Of a DNA stretch of 64,000 bases, positions 34,065-44,487 are shown in pieces; position 1 is the stretch's first letter, and each line of letters opens with the position of its first letter. Below the pieces are notes generated by a model that saw nothing but the letters and a program-made list of their open reading frames with translations, was not told where the DNA came from and ran no database searches. Source of the DNA: Saccopteryx bilineata. Taxonomy: Eukaryota; Chordata; Mammalia; Chiroptera; Emballonuridae. Made by a program: the position numbers and the translations under genes. The stretch spans positions 290,824,982 to 290,888,981 of the forward strand of contig NC_089490.1 of NCBI RefSeq assembly GCF_036850765.1, read 5' to 3'.

Positions 34065-36870
34065 ATGGTTGGGAAAAAACTAAACCTCAATTAGATTTAC
34101 AGTCTATCTTCTCTGAGAATTGTTCAGGCCTTTGAGCATCACTCAAGGAAATCTGAAAGTCAAATGTATTTTTAAATATAAATCCATGCTTATAAACTAC
34201 ATCTTGTCCTCAACACTGCATGGAAAAAAAATATGCTTTTCTATAGAGAGTCTCTCTAATTCTCCATTCCTCCTTAGACATTAGAATATAAACATTGCTG
34301 CCAGTCTCACCTGATGACCTTCCTTCCAAATGTAATGATATCATAAATCACAGGACAGAAAAATCCAGAAGAATCTGCCTTTGCCGATATGTTTCTTCCC
34401 TTCTTTCATTTTAGGGGAATTTTTACTTTTAACATACTATTTAAAAGATGAATACTTAAAATGTAATTGTGATTTTGTAGAGAAACAACATAAACCTTAT
34501 AAAGGCATAAGGATATTTCTAAAATAATTTTCGTAAAGTTGTCGGAATCTGCAAAGATTGTTATTTGGGAATAGTGAGGGTCCATTTGGTGGAACTACAA
34601 AATTCTTGTGTTTCTTAATTATCTAATGAAGATATTTTTTGTTAAATATTATATTTTGAAAGAGACATACTATTTTCTTTTTCATATATCTTCTGTGAAT
34701 CTTCTGAAGCATTATGTTCAACACTAATAAAGTTGTGTCTCACTATTAGCAATTTTTAATTATGTACTATTTCTTGAAGATTTTCCCCCTAAGTGTATTT
34801 TGTATGATGATTATAAATTATGTTGTACACAAATCCAAATTTTGTCTTGTTTTAAAGCAAATCAAGATTTCAGTCATTTGGAAAAGTTGAAAAATATTAG
34901 AAATATACTATATATAAAAAAAACTATAATTTTGATTTGTAAATATATATGTGATGCAATAGATATTTGATTTATGTTTTCTTTTTTATTTTAAAGTCAG
35001 TATTTTCTTGTGATTTTTAATATATTTTGTCTTTTGAAAAATCAAGATAAAGATAAATAATGCTTTAAAATTACCATTTTAAGGAATGACATTTGTTGAG
35101 ATATGGATATTTCTAAACTATATTAAAATTTCAGGTTTTGTAAACTATGTATTTCTGTTGAATTTTGAGAAAAAAATTTTCCTATAAATTCACTTTTTGT
35201 TTAGAATTTAAGAAATTCATAATTTTTTTATTTAGCTCAAAATTAAAAAAATACATTGTGACCATCTACTATTAAATTGTGTGATTGTATTTTGGAGGGG
35301 GTTTGGTGGATTTGTATGTTTAAAGACATTACCAATTTATAAATAAAACACAACAAAAATATGATATTTAGTGAGAGTATTTATTGTCATTTACAACACA
35401 AATTACATGTTCATTAGAATATTTTTTATGTTTTCTTACTTGATCTACATTACCAACTTTTGTTATTAGTTCAAATACTGGGCATTATATTGAGTCTTAG
35501 GATACTCTATAAATGTCTATAATAGTAATATTCCATAACTTATAGACATAATCATTTATAAAATATATTGCTTTAATGGCTTTGCTTAAATATCATAGCT
35601 TTTTTTTAACAGTCTCAACATATATATTGCAATATATCTACCTATAAAGCTTTACCTAACTAAAAATATGAAAGGCCCAATTCCAATTGATATTCAGTAG
35701 CAGCTTTATCTAGTTTTCATTAAAGTACTTTAACTTTATTGGTAAGAGTTGTAATTTGTATGCAATTGTGCTAGGTAAGATGACAACATTTATTATGTTG
35801 AAGAATAACTTTTAAATAGCTGACACAATTCTTTAGTGATAAATCACCAATAGAAAAAAGAGCCTTCCATTTATAAACTTCACAGAAGACATTTACAAAG
35901 CCCTAAAACTATTTTTACCCCATATATGTGTTGTTTGGCAATTCTAAAATATGATTCTATGTAGATGAATATGGCATAAAGTTTTATTGAAAATAAAAAT
36001 AAAAATATATGATGGATTGTTAATGATATATTACAAACTCATATGCTTCATTTTTAATATTCTGCATACTTGTACAATAAACTGAAAATCATTACTTTAC
36101 GTAGTACATTGGGGGTTCTTAATATGATAAAAGTATGAATGTTTTTCTGTACATCAAATGACCAACTTGTTTACTCTATTGAAAATATTATAGAGTTAAG
36201 TTATAACTTTAAAACCCATAGCATAGTGACAGCTCTCTCATAAGGTAGACCAGTGCTAAAGTGGAAACTTTATAAAGAATTGAAGTCAATTTCAGTACCC
36301 TCTACCAGCTCAACCAGATGGAAGCCATACCCTGGATAGGTGAATTCAAGAATACAAACTTTCTCTACCTTCAGCTCCTAGGCTATTGTTTCTCCACAGG
36401 CAAAGTAAGCTGCCATTTATTCTCTTGTACCTCGCTTCCTGTTGCAGAGGAGCTATTTCAGGAAAAAGCAGCTAAGAGTTCTTGACTTTCTACTTCCACC
36501 AAAGACATAAACTCTATCCCAGATAGGGGGAGGCTGAAAATAATCAGACTGATACTATTGCCTCAACTCTCCATTAAAGCATAATTTCCATGCTGGAAGA
36601 GGCAAACTGAGAAGACCAGAGGCTACAGCTCACGCCAGTCACTCTGTTAATAATCCTAGGGTGCAATTTCATAAGTGAGGTGTTGTCTCTATTCCCAGCT
36701 CTTGAGCAATGCTCAAAAATTTTGCCCAAGAGAGAGTCACAGTGTAAGATACGAAACTGCTGAGGTTAGGAAGAACTGACACAATCTCCAGCAGGGCACT
36801 CACTAAAACAATGGGAATGTTTGTATAAGTAATTAAAAAGAGGTCAGTAGTTCCATGAAAGCAACGAGCT
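34065..36870. other. Long AT-rich DNA, nothing recognised
   Basis: About 2.8 kb, among the most AT-rich in the window between 34400 and 36100. From 36250 to 36870 the composition becomes more balanced. Neither part shows a supported gene or family. Confidence 0.4.
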
Positions 36871-36879
36871 AAGTCAAAG

Positions 36880-37132
36880 AATGAGTAGAAATTTGCCAGA
36901 GAAAATCAGGAAAACAGACTGTGAGATCTCTCATCCCTTCTACTACATGAGGATGCAATGTGAGAATGGCGTCTACAAAACAAGGAGTGGACAGATCTTC
37001 ACCAAAAACCTGACCATACTGGCATGCTGGCATTTTACACTCAGTTTTCAGAATTGTGAGAAATAAAATTCTGTTGTTTTCAAGTCAGACTATCTATGTT
37101 ACTCTGTTATAGCAACCAGAACTGATGAAGAC
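36880..37132 (+). mobile_element. MLT1-like (MaLR) LTR fragment
   Basis: The 3' part carries a typical MaLR LTR ending: TTGTGAGAAATAAAATTCTG with the AATAAA-type signal, TTGTTTTCAAGTCAGAC, GTTATAGCAACCAGAACTGA and TGAAGACA. The upstream part is more diverged. It is an old mammalian LTR-retrotransposon relic with no internal coding region nearby. Confidence 0.6.
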
Positions 37133-37134
37133 AA

Positions 37135-37560
37135 TTACTTTTGATGTTTATCACATTCATATGAAAATCAAGGATTAGACAATAGTTTGAATAGCATTTA
37201 TACCAAGACTCTCTCCTTTGCAGGATCCCCCGCCCCCATGCTCTAGGTGCCTTTGTAATCCTTCAGTCTGTCTTCTGATCTTTTAAAATGGTAATATGTG
37301 TCTCCTGAGTTCCAGTCTTCCTATATATGAGTATTTGAAGTCCTATGAATTGGTCCAAAGGTAGCCAGGTTCAGAATCAGAATGGATTTTAAATCTCCCC
37401 CTTGTTCTCAAACATGCCACCCTCCTCCCTCTGTCAGGCTGACATCCTCTGCCCCAGCTCTCCTGCCCTCTGGCTTCTCTCTTGCTTCACCTACAGCCTC
37501 AGCAGCATCTCCAGGCCTCAGCCCAGCCTCACACTGCAGGTGACCTCAGGCCCTGTCAGG
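37135..37560. other. Unassigned DNA
   Basis: A GC-richer C/T-rich patch at 37400-37560 produces a 65-codon frame but no recognisable motif. Confidence 0.35.
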
Positions 37561-37582
37561 GGCTGCCACAATTCCACTTTTT

Positions 37583-37644
37583 TTTTTCTTTTTTTTTAAT
37601 TCATTTTAGAAAGGAGAGGGAGAGACAGAGACACACACACACAG

Positions 37645-37696
<52 letters not shown>

Positions 37697-37831
37697 CAGA
37701 GAGAGAGAAGGGGGGAGGAGCTGGAAGCATCAACTCCCATATGTGCCTTGACCAGGCAAGCCCAGGGTTTCGAACTGGCGACCTCAGCATTTCCAGGTCG
37801 ACGCTTTATCCACTGCGCCATCACAGGTCAG
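37583..37831 (-). mobile_element. tRNA-derived SINE type B with expanded (AG)n
   Basis: Minus-strand short SINE with head CCTGACCTGTGATGGCGCAG, B-box CAGTTCGAAACCC, CTTGGTCAAGGCACATATGG region and A tail. Its terminal CT tract is expanded, so the plus strand shows a long AG run at 37648-37691. An 18-bp target duplication, GCCACAATTCCACTTTTT, lies at 37565-37582 and 37832-37849. Open frames of repeated Arg-Glu or Ser-Leu are translations of the microsatellite. Confidence 0.92.
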
Positions 37832-37946
37832 GCCACAATTCCACTTTTTGATATTTAAGCTTTTAAGAAAAATAGGAGTTTGGAAAACTAAAAAAAAAAA
37901 AAAAAAAAGTGAAGATGCCCACAAATGACAAGTTAAAGAATCACAT

Positions 37947-38200
37947 ACCATATTTTCTCATGTATAAGATGATCCCATGTATAAGACGCACCGTAATTTT
38001 GGGGCCCAAAATTAAAAAAAAATATGTATTACATAGTTATTGAACTCAAGTGTTCTTCATCATAAAATTCATACAATTCTTCATCTGCGTGAAAAAGTTG
38101 GAAGTGCAAGTAAAAAAATCTACAACCACTGTATAAGATGCACCCAGTTTTTAGACCCCAAAGTTTAAAAAGAAAATGTGTCTTACACATGGAATATTTT
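37947..38200. mobile_element. Probable non-autonomous DNA transposon (MITE)
   Basis: About 250 bp with inverted-repeat-like ends. The left end contains TTTTCTCATGTATAAGATGA. The right end contains GTGTCTTACACATGGAATAT, whose complement reads ATATTCCATGTGTAAGACAC. A TATAAGA-GCACC motif is repeated at 37964-37972, 37979-37992 and 38132-38145. No transposase frame is present. The exact boundaries, target duplication and superfamily are undetermined. A G/C-poor internal spacer separates the ends. Confidence 0.55.
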
Positions 38201-38305
38201 TTTTATTTTTAATGTTCTATCCTATCTGCTTTTCATCTTTCCCCTTAACTTTGTCACTCTTTAAGGCTTTTGAGTATTTTTAAACTTTATTTTGTTCAGA
38301 ATGTG

Positions 38306-38626
38306 TGATTTTTATTTATTTATTTATTTATTATTTTTTGATAGAGAGACAAGAGAGGAACAGAGAGAGGGACTGATTGGTACAGACAGAAAGAGAGAGA
38401 GATGAGAAGAATCCATTCTTTGTGGTTCCTTAGTTGCTCACTGATTGCTTTCTCATATGTGCCTGGATCCAGGGGCTACAGCAGACCTAATGACCCCTTG
38501 CTCGAGCCAGCGACCTTGGGTTCAAGCTGGTGAACCACGCTAAAGCCGGCGACCTTGGGGTTTCGAACCTGGTCCTCTGCGTCCCAGTCCGACGCTCTAC
38601 CCACTACGCAACTGCTTGGTCAGGTT
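38306..38626 (-). mobile_element. tRNA-derived SINE type A
   Basis: Minus-strand copy with head CCTGACCAAGCAGTTGCGTA, the box region through CCAGGTTCGAAACCCCAAGG, body with CTTGAACCCAAGGTCGCTGG, GGATCCAGGCACATATGAGA and CT tract. The A tail has become a (TTTA)n run at about 38309-38332 on the plus strand. No clean target duplication was found. Confidence 0.9.
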
Positions 38627-38639
38627 GTGTGTTTGATTT

Positions 38640-39020
38640 TGAAAATGTATTTTATCAAGCTTTTCTACTATTATCAGAAGCAAATCTCTTGACCTCCTGA
38701 AAACAATTTTACTGGAAAGTACTAAATTTTCTGCAAATGTTTGTTCCTGAAGCATTACCATATATTAATGGTCTCATAGTACATATGCACACTCTGGTAA
38801 TTGGCGTTTGACCTGCTTATAAATTAGAACACTGATCATCATGAACATGTAAAATAATTTGCCTTTGCATATTTTATCTTTAATATTATTATGTGTCCAA
38901 CTCTATCATTTTTAAATTTAATTTTTGTGAAAAACTAGTTATGATCATTCTTCCTCCTTCTCTTTCTTCTCTTTCTTTCTCTTCACTCCTTCACTCCCTC
39001 TGAATGTATTTGTAATTACT
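38640..39020. other. AT-rich DNA, nothing recognised
   Basis: No gene or repeat recognised between the two antisense SINEs. Confidence 0.4.
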
Positions 39021-39038
39021 GAGCAAATGATTTTTTAA

Positions 39039-39205
39039 TTTATTCATTTTAGAGAGGAGAGGTAGAGAGAGAGAGAGAGAAGGGGGGAGGAGCAGGAAGC
39101 ATCAACTCCCATATGTGCCTTGACCAGGCAAGCCCAGGGTTTCGAACCGGTGACCTCAGCATTTCCAGGTCAACGCTTTATCCACTGCGCCATCACAGGT
39201 CAGGC
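39039..39205 (-). mobile_element. tRNA-derived SINE type B (short form)
   Basis: Minus-strand short SINE with head GCCTGACCTGTGATGGCGCA, B-box CGGTTCGAAACCC and AAGGCACATATGGGAGTTGA. A perfect 17-bp target duplication, AGCAAATGATTTTTTAA, lies at 39022-39038 and 39206-39222. The head is nearly identical to the copy at 37.6 kb, so both probably belong to one recently active subfamily. Confidence 0.93.
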
Positions 39206-39224
39206 AGCAAATGATTTTTTAAGC

Positions 39225-39760
39225 TTATAAAATAACATTTTTTTAAAATGCAAATTGAAGGATTCATTTAATTTTGAGTTATTTTCTACAATCAGAAAGA
39301 AAGTTTTGTTTTTTCTAGAAATTATTTTGTGCTTTTAATATATCAAAAATGAAAAGTCACCTTTTTTTAACTGAATTACTTAGAAACTTTGATGAATTCC
39401 TACTGATTCTGATAATTTTTTATAATACCTGTATTTTATAAAATACAGTGCCATGGTGACTGGAGTGAATATATCAGAGGAAGAATAAAATGTGATTTTG
39501 AGGTGATTTTTTTTTTAATTTTCAAAGTCCTGTTCTTGCTTTTCTTTACAATGTTGCACCACAAAATTATTTGTAAATATTCACATTATCTATTCATAAC
39601 TTAAGACCTATCATTATTTATACTTATGACTTTCTGAGGGCAATATATAGGCTACCATTTTTTTGTGATTAAAAGTAAAAATATCCTTTGATTTGTGTGT
39701 GACAGTGAGGTAGGGGTATATATGTATATAGAGAAAAAAACATCAGCTCATTGTTAGCTT
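39225..39760. other. AT-rich DNA, nothing recognised
   Basis: No gene or repeat recognised. Confidence 0.4.
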
Positions 39761-39763
39761 CTT

Positions 39764-39836
39764 GCATGGGCCCTGACTGGCACGACTGAACCAGTGACCC
39801 TTGCACTCTCTCCACAGAGACACCTCGCCAGGGTTA
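39764..39836 (-). mobile_element. Isolated SINE head fragment (tentative)
   Basis: The complement of this segment contains TGGTTCAGTCGTGCCAGTCA followed by GGGCCCATG, resembling the B-box and 3' acceptor end of the type C SINE. The rest of the element is not recognisable. Confidence 0.4.
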
Positions 39837-39868
39837 TGTTACAGTTTGTATTATAAGATCAACTTCGG

Positions 39869-40052
39869 ACCTGAACTTTGGTGGTACAGTGGCTAAGTGG
39901 ATAAGGTGCTGACCTGGAATTCTGAGGTTGCTGGTTTAAAACCGTGGGCTGGCCTGGTCAAGGCACATATGAGAAGCAAATATAAGCTGATGTTTCCCAG
40001 TCCTCTCCCCTTTCACTCTCTCTTTCTGTCTTTCTCCAAAAAATCAATTAAA
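39869..40052 (+). mobile_element. tRNA-derived SINE type B joined to L1 3'UTR
   Basis: Short SINE with diverged head CCTGAACTTTGGTGGTACAG, a small extra GGCTAAGTGGATAA overlap in the A-box area, TTGCTGGTTTAAAACC, TGGTCAAGGCACATATGAGA and CT tract. Its tail (AAAAAATCAATTAAAA) runs directly into L1 3'UTR sequence in the same orientation. Confidence 0.85.
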
Positions 40053-40274
40053 AAGAGTGTGGTAGTTATGGGGGGGGAGAAAGGGAGGGAGTGGGGGAGG
40101 GTTGGGGCACACACACACAAAAAAACAGATAGAAGGTGCCGAAAGACAATTTGACTTTGAGTGATGGGTATGCAACATAATCAAATGTCAAAATAACCTG
40201 GAGATGGTTTTCTCTGAACCTATGTACCCTGATTGATCATGTCATGCATTAAAATTAATAAGAAATTAAAAAAG
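40053..40274 (+). mobile_element. L1 3'UTR fragment directly after the SINE tail
   Basis: AGAGTGTGGTAGTTATGGGG, a G-rich tract, GACAATTTGACTTTGAGTGA, TATGCAACATAATC and TACCCTGATTGATCATG, followed by an A-rich end. It corresponds to the 3'UTRs at about 29263-29498 and 48662-48925. No ORF2 sequence is included. Confidence 0.85.
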
Positions 40275-40279
40275 AAGTT

Positions 40280-40405
40280 TAACTTGGAGTGGTGAACACA
40301 CAATACAATATACAGATCATGTATTATAGAAGTGTATACCTGATGCCTGAAACATGTATAGTTTTCTTAACCAGTATCACCACAATAAATTCAATAAGAA
40401 TTTTT
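40280..40405 (+). mobile_element. Older L1 3' end (second lineage)
   Basis: AACTTGGAGTGGTGAACACA, CAATACAATATACAGATCAT, ATACCTGATGCCTGAAACAT and CACAATAAATTCAATAAG form a recognisable mammalian L1 3' end that differs from the G-rich type just upstream. Confidence 0.65.
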
Positions 40406-40409
40406 AAAA

Positions 40410-41096
40410 GACTAAATTAAATAAAATGTTTATTAATAAGTTATCTAATTTCTATGAACAGAGCTACCACAGACAGTAGTAGAGTAGTACTGAAAAAAAT
40501 GAACATTTGACACACGCAGACACTATAATGAAGCTTATTGTAATAAAAATTTAAAATTAAAAAAATGAAGAAATGACATGACAATATACACTCTGTTTTT
40601 TCAATGTTGACTAAAATTAATCAGCTAATGTTTTCTGTTTAGAAAATATACTTCCACAGTTTATTTTGAAGAACAAAATTTAATGAAATATCCAAGAGTA
40701 AATAAATTTTGTATAAAATATGTGAGATATACATGTGCAATATTAAGTCAGCAACTTGTCTTTTGGCTTTACCAAGCAGTCACCTGGTATTTTACTATCC
40801 TGTGCTCTGAACACTACCCATGAATAAGAAATATAGATAAGTAGCAAAAAAAAATGGCCTAAGAACATATTGTTCTATAAATAATATTATGTATCAGTCT
40901 ATAGTCCTTTTCTCTGCCATAAAGCTTTCTGCATTGAATACAGTGTGATATTGCTGTTTTAGTATAGCACTTCCTGATCTCTCTTTTTTTAAAAAAATGT
41001 ATATGCTGTTTATGTTTGATTGAAAAATAAAAATTAATCATAGAAATTCTATTCTGGAGACATATAGGTAGAAACTTGTATCACTGAGCTACTTTT
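40410..41096. other. AT-rich flank of the young L1, nothing recognised
   Basis: No gene recognised. It ends in ACTTTTAAAA, which provides the TTTT/AAAA insertion site of the full-length L1. Confidence 0.45.
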
Positions 41097-41111
41097 AAAA
41101 ATATGTTGCTT
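41097..41111. repeat. 5' target-site duplication of the young L1
   Basis: AAAAATATGTTGCTT, immediately preceded by TTTT, so the site is TTTT/AAAA, the preferred cut site of the L1 endonuclease. The matching copy is at 48926-48940. Confidence 0.95.
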
Positions 41112-41710
41112 AGAGGTGACGTCACGGAAATGGCGCCGTGAGAAGCGCGTCCAACAGCTCTCCCCTAAATCACAACAAATTTATCAACTAGAAACAGAAA
41201 AATTTATCCTTGGAGCATTCCGGAGTTCCACACAAAGTGAAAGCAAAAGGACTGTTATCATTTGAATCTGAGAGACGAGGGTGTGGAGGAAGCTACCACA
41301 GCGACGCTCATTCAAGCCGCCAGGGAGTGCGCCTGTGGTGAGTCAGCCCATTTACTTGGGAACCGCAAGCCGCCGCGAGCGGCCGACCGCGAGCTGCCGC
41401 AAACCCCCGCGAAATGCCACCGTGAGCGGCCGTCACGAGCCGCCGCGCGCGCGCCCGGTCCGGTTGAGCACTGCTGACGTTCCCAGCGGCCCGCACACTG
41501 CGAGTGGGGGTCGCCGGCCACCGGTGCCCGGAGCGCCACATTCGCGCGCGTGCCTTGGGCGTTCCACGCGCCCAGGGAGCCCTACTGGCCCGCACACCCA
41601 GGGGGCTCCATTATCCTGCGCCTGGTGCGGTCCAGCCGCCAGCGGCGGGGCGAGCGGGAGAGGCTTGGGAGATTCTCTCCGTGGGCGGGGCACCTCACCC
41701 AGCCATTCAA
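41112..41710 (+). promoter_or_regulatory. GC-rich internal promoter region of the L1 with CRE palindrome
   Basis: The element's start carries TGACGTCA at 41117-41124, the perfect consensus CREB/ATF site within the palindrome GTGACGTCAC. AAATGGCGCC (41128-41137) follows a few bases later and resembles the YY1 core found at the start of many L1s. From about 41330 to 41700 the sequence is strongly GC-rich with dense CpG, a CpG-island-like stretch in AT-rich surroundings. It is presumably the RNA polymerase II promoter and a target of CpG methylation. The open frames on both strands here are composition artefacts. Confidence 0.75.
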
Positions 41711-42555
41711 GCTAACAATCAAGCATTGGGGGAGGGGCGCGCGCAGGCAGCCTAAAATACCTTCGGAAGCACAGCTGCGACCCAATCACTGAAATTAGCT
41801 TAACCCATAAAATCTGCGCACCCTCGGTTCTAATTGATAAGATCTCTCTCAGTTCAGCGATCCAAGACAAGAGGCGTGATATTTTTTAGTGCCTCTCGCT
41901 AAAGGGGCGGGGGCAACTTCTGATTGATAGAGCCTCCATATTCAGGGATAAACGCTAACAAGAAGGACTTGGCAGATAATAAGGTCTATACTACACTAGT
42001 CATAAGCAGAGACTAGTGCCTCTTCTTCCCTGCAAAAACAGGCTACAAAGTGTGGAAAGCCTGGGTTGAGAGGTCCAACTAAATGATAGGCGCTGAACAG
42101 TCACCTTGACAACAATTGACTCCCACCCCCGCCTGATTACACTGGAGGCTCTGACTCTCAGAGCCTTTCCCAAAGCCTTGCACTGAGTGGGGATAGAGTG
42201 GGGATTTCCCAGCTCTTTGAGCCTCTTACTCCCCAGGCAGAAGCAGTTGCAGCCTTATAGCTGGATCACCAGGCTGCTAATTCAGAAAGGGGGGACTAGG
42301 AGAGAGAATCCAGGAAAGCAAACTCTCTCATCGTTGGACCCTGCAAACGCCAACAAGCCTTTACTTCCAGCAAGACTAAAGCCAATTATATGACATTGCC
42401 ATAGAATCCCATCAACTGCAAATCCCTACCTAAGAGTGACACAGGGGCAGAGCCTGGGGTACAGAGTCACTGACCAGGAAGAGGGAGAGAAAAGAAAAAG
42501 GAAGAAGTTAACCTCTCAAAATCAAGAAAAACCCACAGACTTTACAACTTGATCC
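41711..42555 (+). other. Middle part of the L1 5'UTR
   Basis: Balanced-composition, non-coding part of the L1 between the CpG-rich start and the T-rich part. It has no recognisable conserved protein and only short frames. Confidence 0.7.
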
Positions 42556-42557
42556 AC

Positions 42558-43460
42558 TAATTTTTTTTTTTTGTTGTTGTTGTTGTTTGTTTCTTCTATC
42601 TTTTTGCCTTTATTTCCTCCACCTCGGTCCTTCTATTCTCTTCCCATCTTATGCTTCCCCTTTCTTGAACTCCACTACCCATGAGTGTTGCATTTTATTT
42701 TTCTTCTTCATCCTCACCCTCCTTTAAGGTTATACTCCAAAACACTTAACTCTCACTCTCTCTTCTTTTGTTTTTTTTTTGTCTTGCTTTATTTTGTTTT
42801 TTTCTCCTCCTATTTTATTTCTTCCTTCGTTTTTCTCTTTTTCTTATTTTTTCCTTTCTATTCGTTTTTTCTTTTCTCTTTTTACTTTCCTCCCATATAA
42901 TCCTCAATCACGAACAAATTAGTTAATTTGGGACTCAAGGCTTTTTTTTGGCTTTATTTCTCTTTTTTGCTTTTGTTTTTATTTTTTTTTCTCTTGTTTG
43001 TTTATTTTTGTGGCATTTTGGGTCCTCCCAACCCAAGGTCTCCATTGTATTTAGTCTTCGCTCCACTTAATACAACAGATTTTTACTTATTATTTTTATT
43101 TTTCTTCTTTATTATTCTTTTTTGGTCCTTTTTTCTGATTCCCTCTTATCCCTCTCATTATATCTCTTAGTTGACCATCACTTACAAGCAAATCATCTTA
43201 TGCTTGTCTAAGATTTTCTTCCTTTTTTTTTTTTTTTTTTTTTTTTGCATTTAGTAGGTCCCTACTCCCTTTTTTTGCCCCTTGAACTCTTCACCCCAAA
43301 TCAGGCCCTCCATTATAGGCACGATATTTCCCTGAGGAGGGGAGAGGAGGGAAAGAGAAGAGAGAAAAAAAAGGGGGAAATAATAAATTATTACTGTTTT
43401 TTTTTTGTGGGGTGTTTTACCCTTTTTTTTTTTTTTTTTCTTTTTACTCTTTATTAATTC
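42558..43460 (+). other. T-rich pyrimidine half of the L1 5'UTR
   Basis: About 900 nt dominated by T and C runs, with long T tracts at 42559-42570, 43221-43246 and 43423-43440, and a (TTG)n patch at 42571-42586. A short purine-rich interruption, GAGGAGGGGAGAGGAGG, lies near 43334. It ends just before ORF1. Frames in it encode only Phe/Leu/Ser-rich low-complexity strings. Its role is unknown: it could contain splice-acceptor-like tracts or merely be part of a long leader. Confidence 0.75.
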
Positions 43461-43491
43461 TAATTAGTGCTATCAATAAGACTACCCTCAG

Positions 43492-44487
43492 ATGCCGATA
43501 AGAAAGAGGAAATCGAATATTATGGATACAAAAGAAAGAGAGGTAACACAAATAGATGTGGAAAAATCTATGGAGAAAAGACTTAACATATTGGAAGACT
43601 TGGAGCTAAATGACAGAGAATTTAAAATAGAAATCTTAAAAATACTCAGAGATATACAAGAAAACACAGAAAGGCAATATAGGGAGATCAGAAAACAACT
43701 CAATGAACACAAAGAATATATTACCAAGGAAATTGAAACTATAAAAACAAATCAAACAGAAATGAAAAACTCAATTCACGAGCTGAAAAACGAGGTAACA
43801 AGCTTAGCTAACAGAACAGCCCAGATTGAAGATAGGATTAGTGAAATAGAAGACAAACAACTTGAGGCACAACAGAGAGAAGAAGAAAGAGACTCAAAAA
43901 TAATAAAAAATGAGAAAGCCCTACAGGAATTGTCTGACTCCATCAGAAAGAATAACATAAGAATAATAGGTATATCAGAGGGAGAAGAGAAAGAAAATGG
44001 AATGGAGAATATACTCAAACAAATAATAGACGAGAACTTCCCAAGCCTGTGGAAGGAACTAAAGCCTCAAATTCAAGAAGCAAACACAACACCAAGTTTT
44101 CTTAACCCCAACAAACCCACTCCAAGGCACATCATAATAAAGATGACACAAACCAATGACAAAGAAAAAATTCTCAAGGCAGCCAGGGAAAAGAAGAGTA
44201 CAACATATAAAGGAAGGCCTATTAGATTATCATCAGATTTCTCAGCAGAAACTCTACAAGCTAGAAGAGAGTGGACCCCAATATTTAAAGCCCTGAAAGA
44301 GAGGAACTTTCAGCCAAGAATACTATACCCATCAAAGCTATCCTTCAAGTATGAAGGAGATATAAAAACATTCACAAATACAGAAAAGATGAGAGAATTT
44401 ATCAACAGAAAGCCCCCACTCCAGGAAATACTAAGGGGGGTTTTCCAACCAGATTCAAAGAACAAAAGAAAACAACACCACAAGTAA
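43492..44487 (+). CDS. L1 ORF1 protein (RNA-binding nucleic-acid chaperone)
   Basis: Encodes 331 residues. ORF1p forms trimers that coat L1 RNA in cytoplasmic particles and assist target-primed reverse transcription. The N terminus is basic (MPIRKRKSN). Residues about 20-152 are coiled-coil, rich in Glu/Lys/Ile/Leu, with an NRTAQIEDRISEIED segment at 107-121 like the coiled-coil end of other L1s. An RRM-like domain follows, with RNP-type NNIRIIGISEG at 154-164. The C-terminal domain covers about 215-315, with TTYKGRPIRL (237-246) and SAETLQARREW (251-261), the RNA-contacting region. The frame is open, slightly shorter than primate ORF1p. The first ATG is taken as start. Met11 is an alternative. 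Confidence 0.95.
   Translation: MPIRKRKSNIMDTKEREVTQIDVEKSMEKRLNILEDLELNDREFKIEILKILRDIQENTERQYREIRKQLNEHKEYITKEIETIKTNQTEMKNSIHELKNEVTSLANRTAQIEDRISEIEDKQLEAQQREEERDSKIIKNEKALQELSDSIRKNNIRIIGISEGEEKENGMENILKQIIDENFPSLWKELKPQIQEANTTPSFLNPNKPTPRHIIIKMTQTNDKEKILKAAREKKSTTYKGRPIRLSSDFSAETLQARREWTPIFKALKERNFQPRILYPSKLSFKYEGDIKTFTNTEKMREFINRKPPLQEILRGVFQPDSKNKRKQHHK

Noticed and set aside
37640..37700. Arg/Glu repeat protein
   Set aside because: It is a translation of an AG microsatellite inside an antisense SINE.
41262..41792. Overlapping frames up to 144 codons in the GC-rich start of the young L1
   Set aside because: They occur in four or more overlapping frames on both strands. That is expected in GC-rich DNA, and none shows a domain.
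42685..43170. Hydrophobic Phe/Leu-rich frames resembling membrane proteins
   Set aside because: They are direct translations of T-rich low-complexity sequence in the L1 5'UTR.
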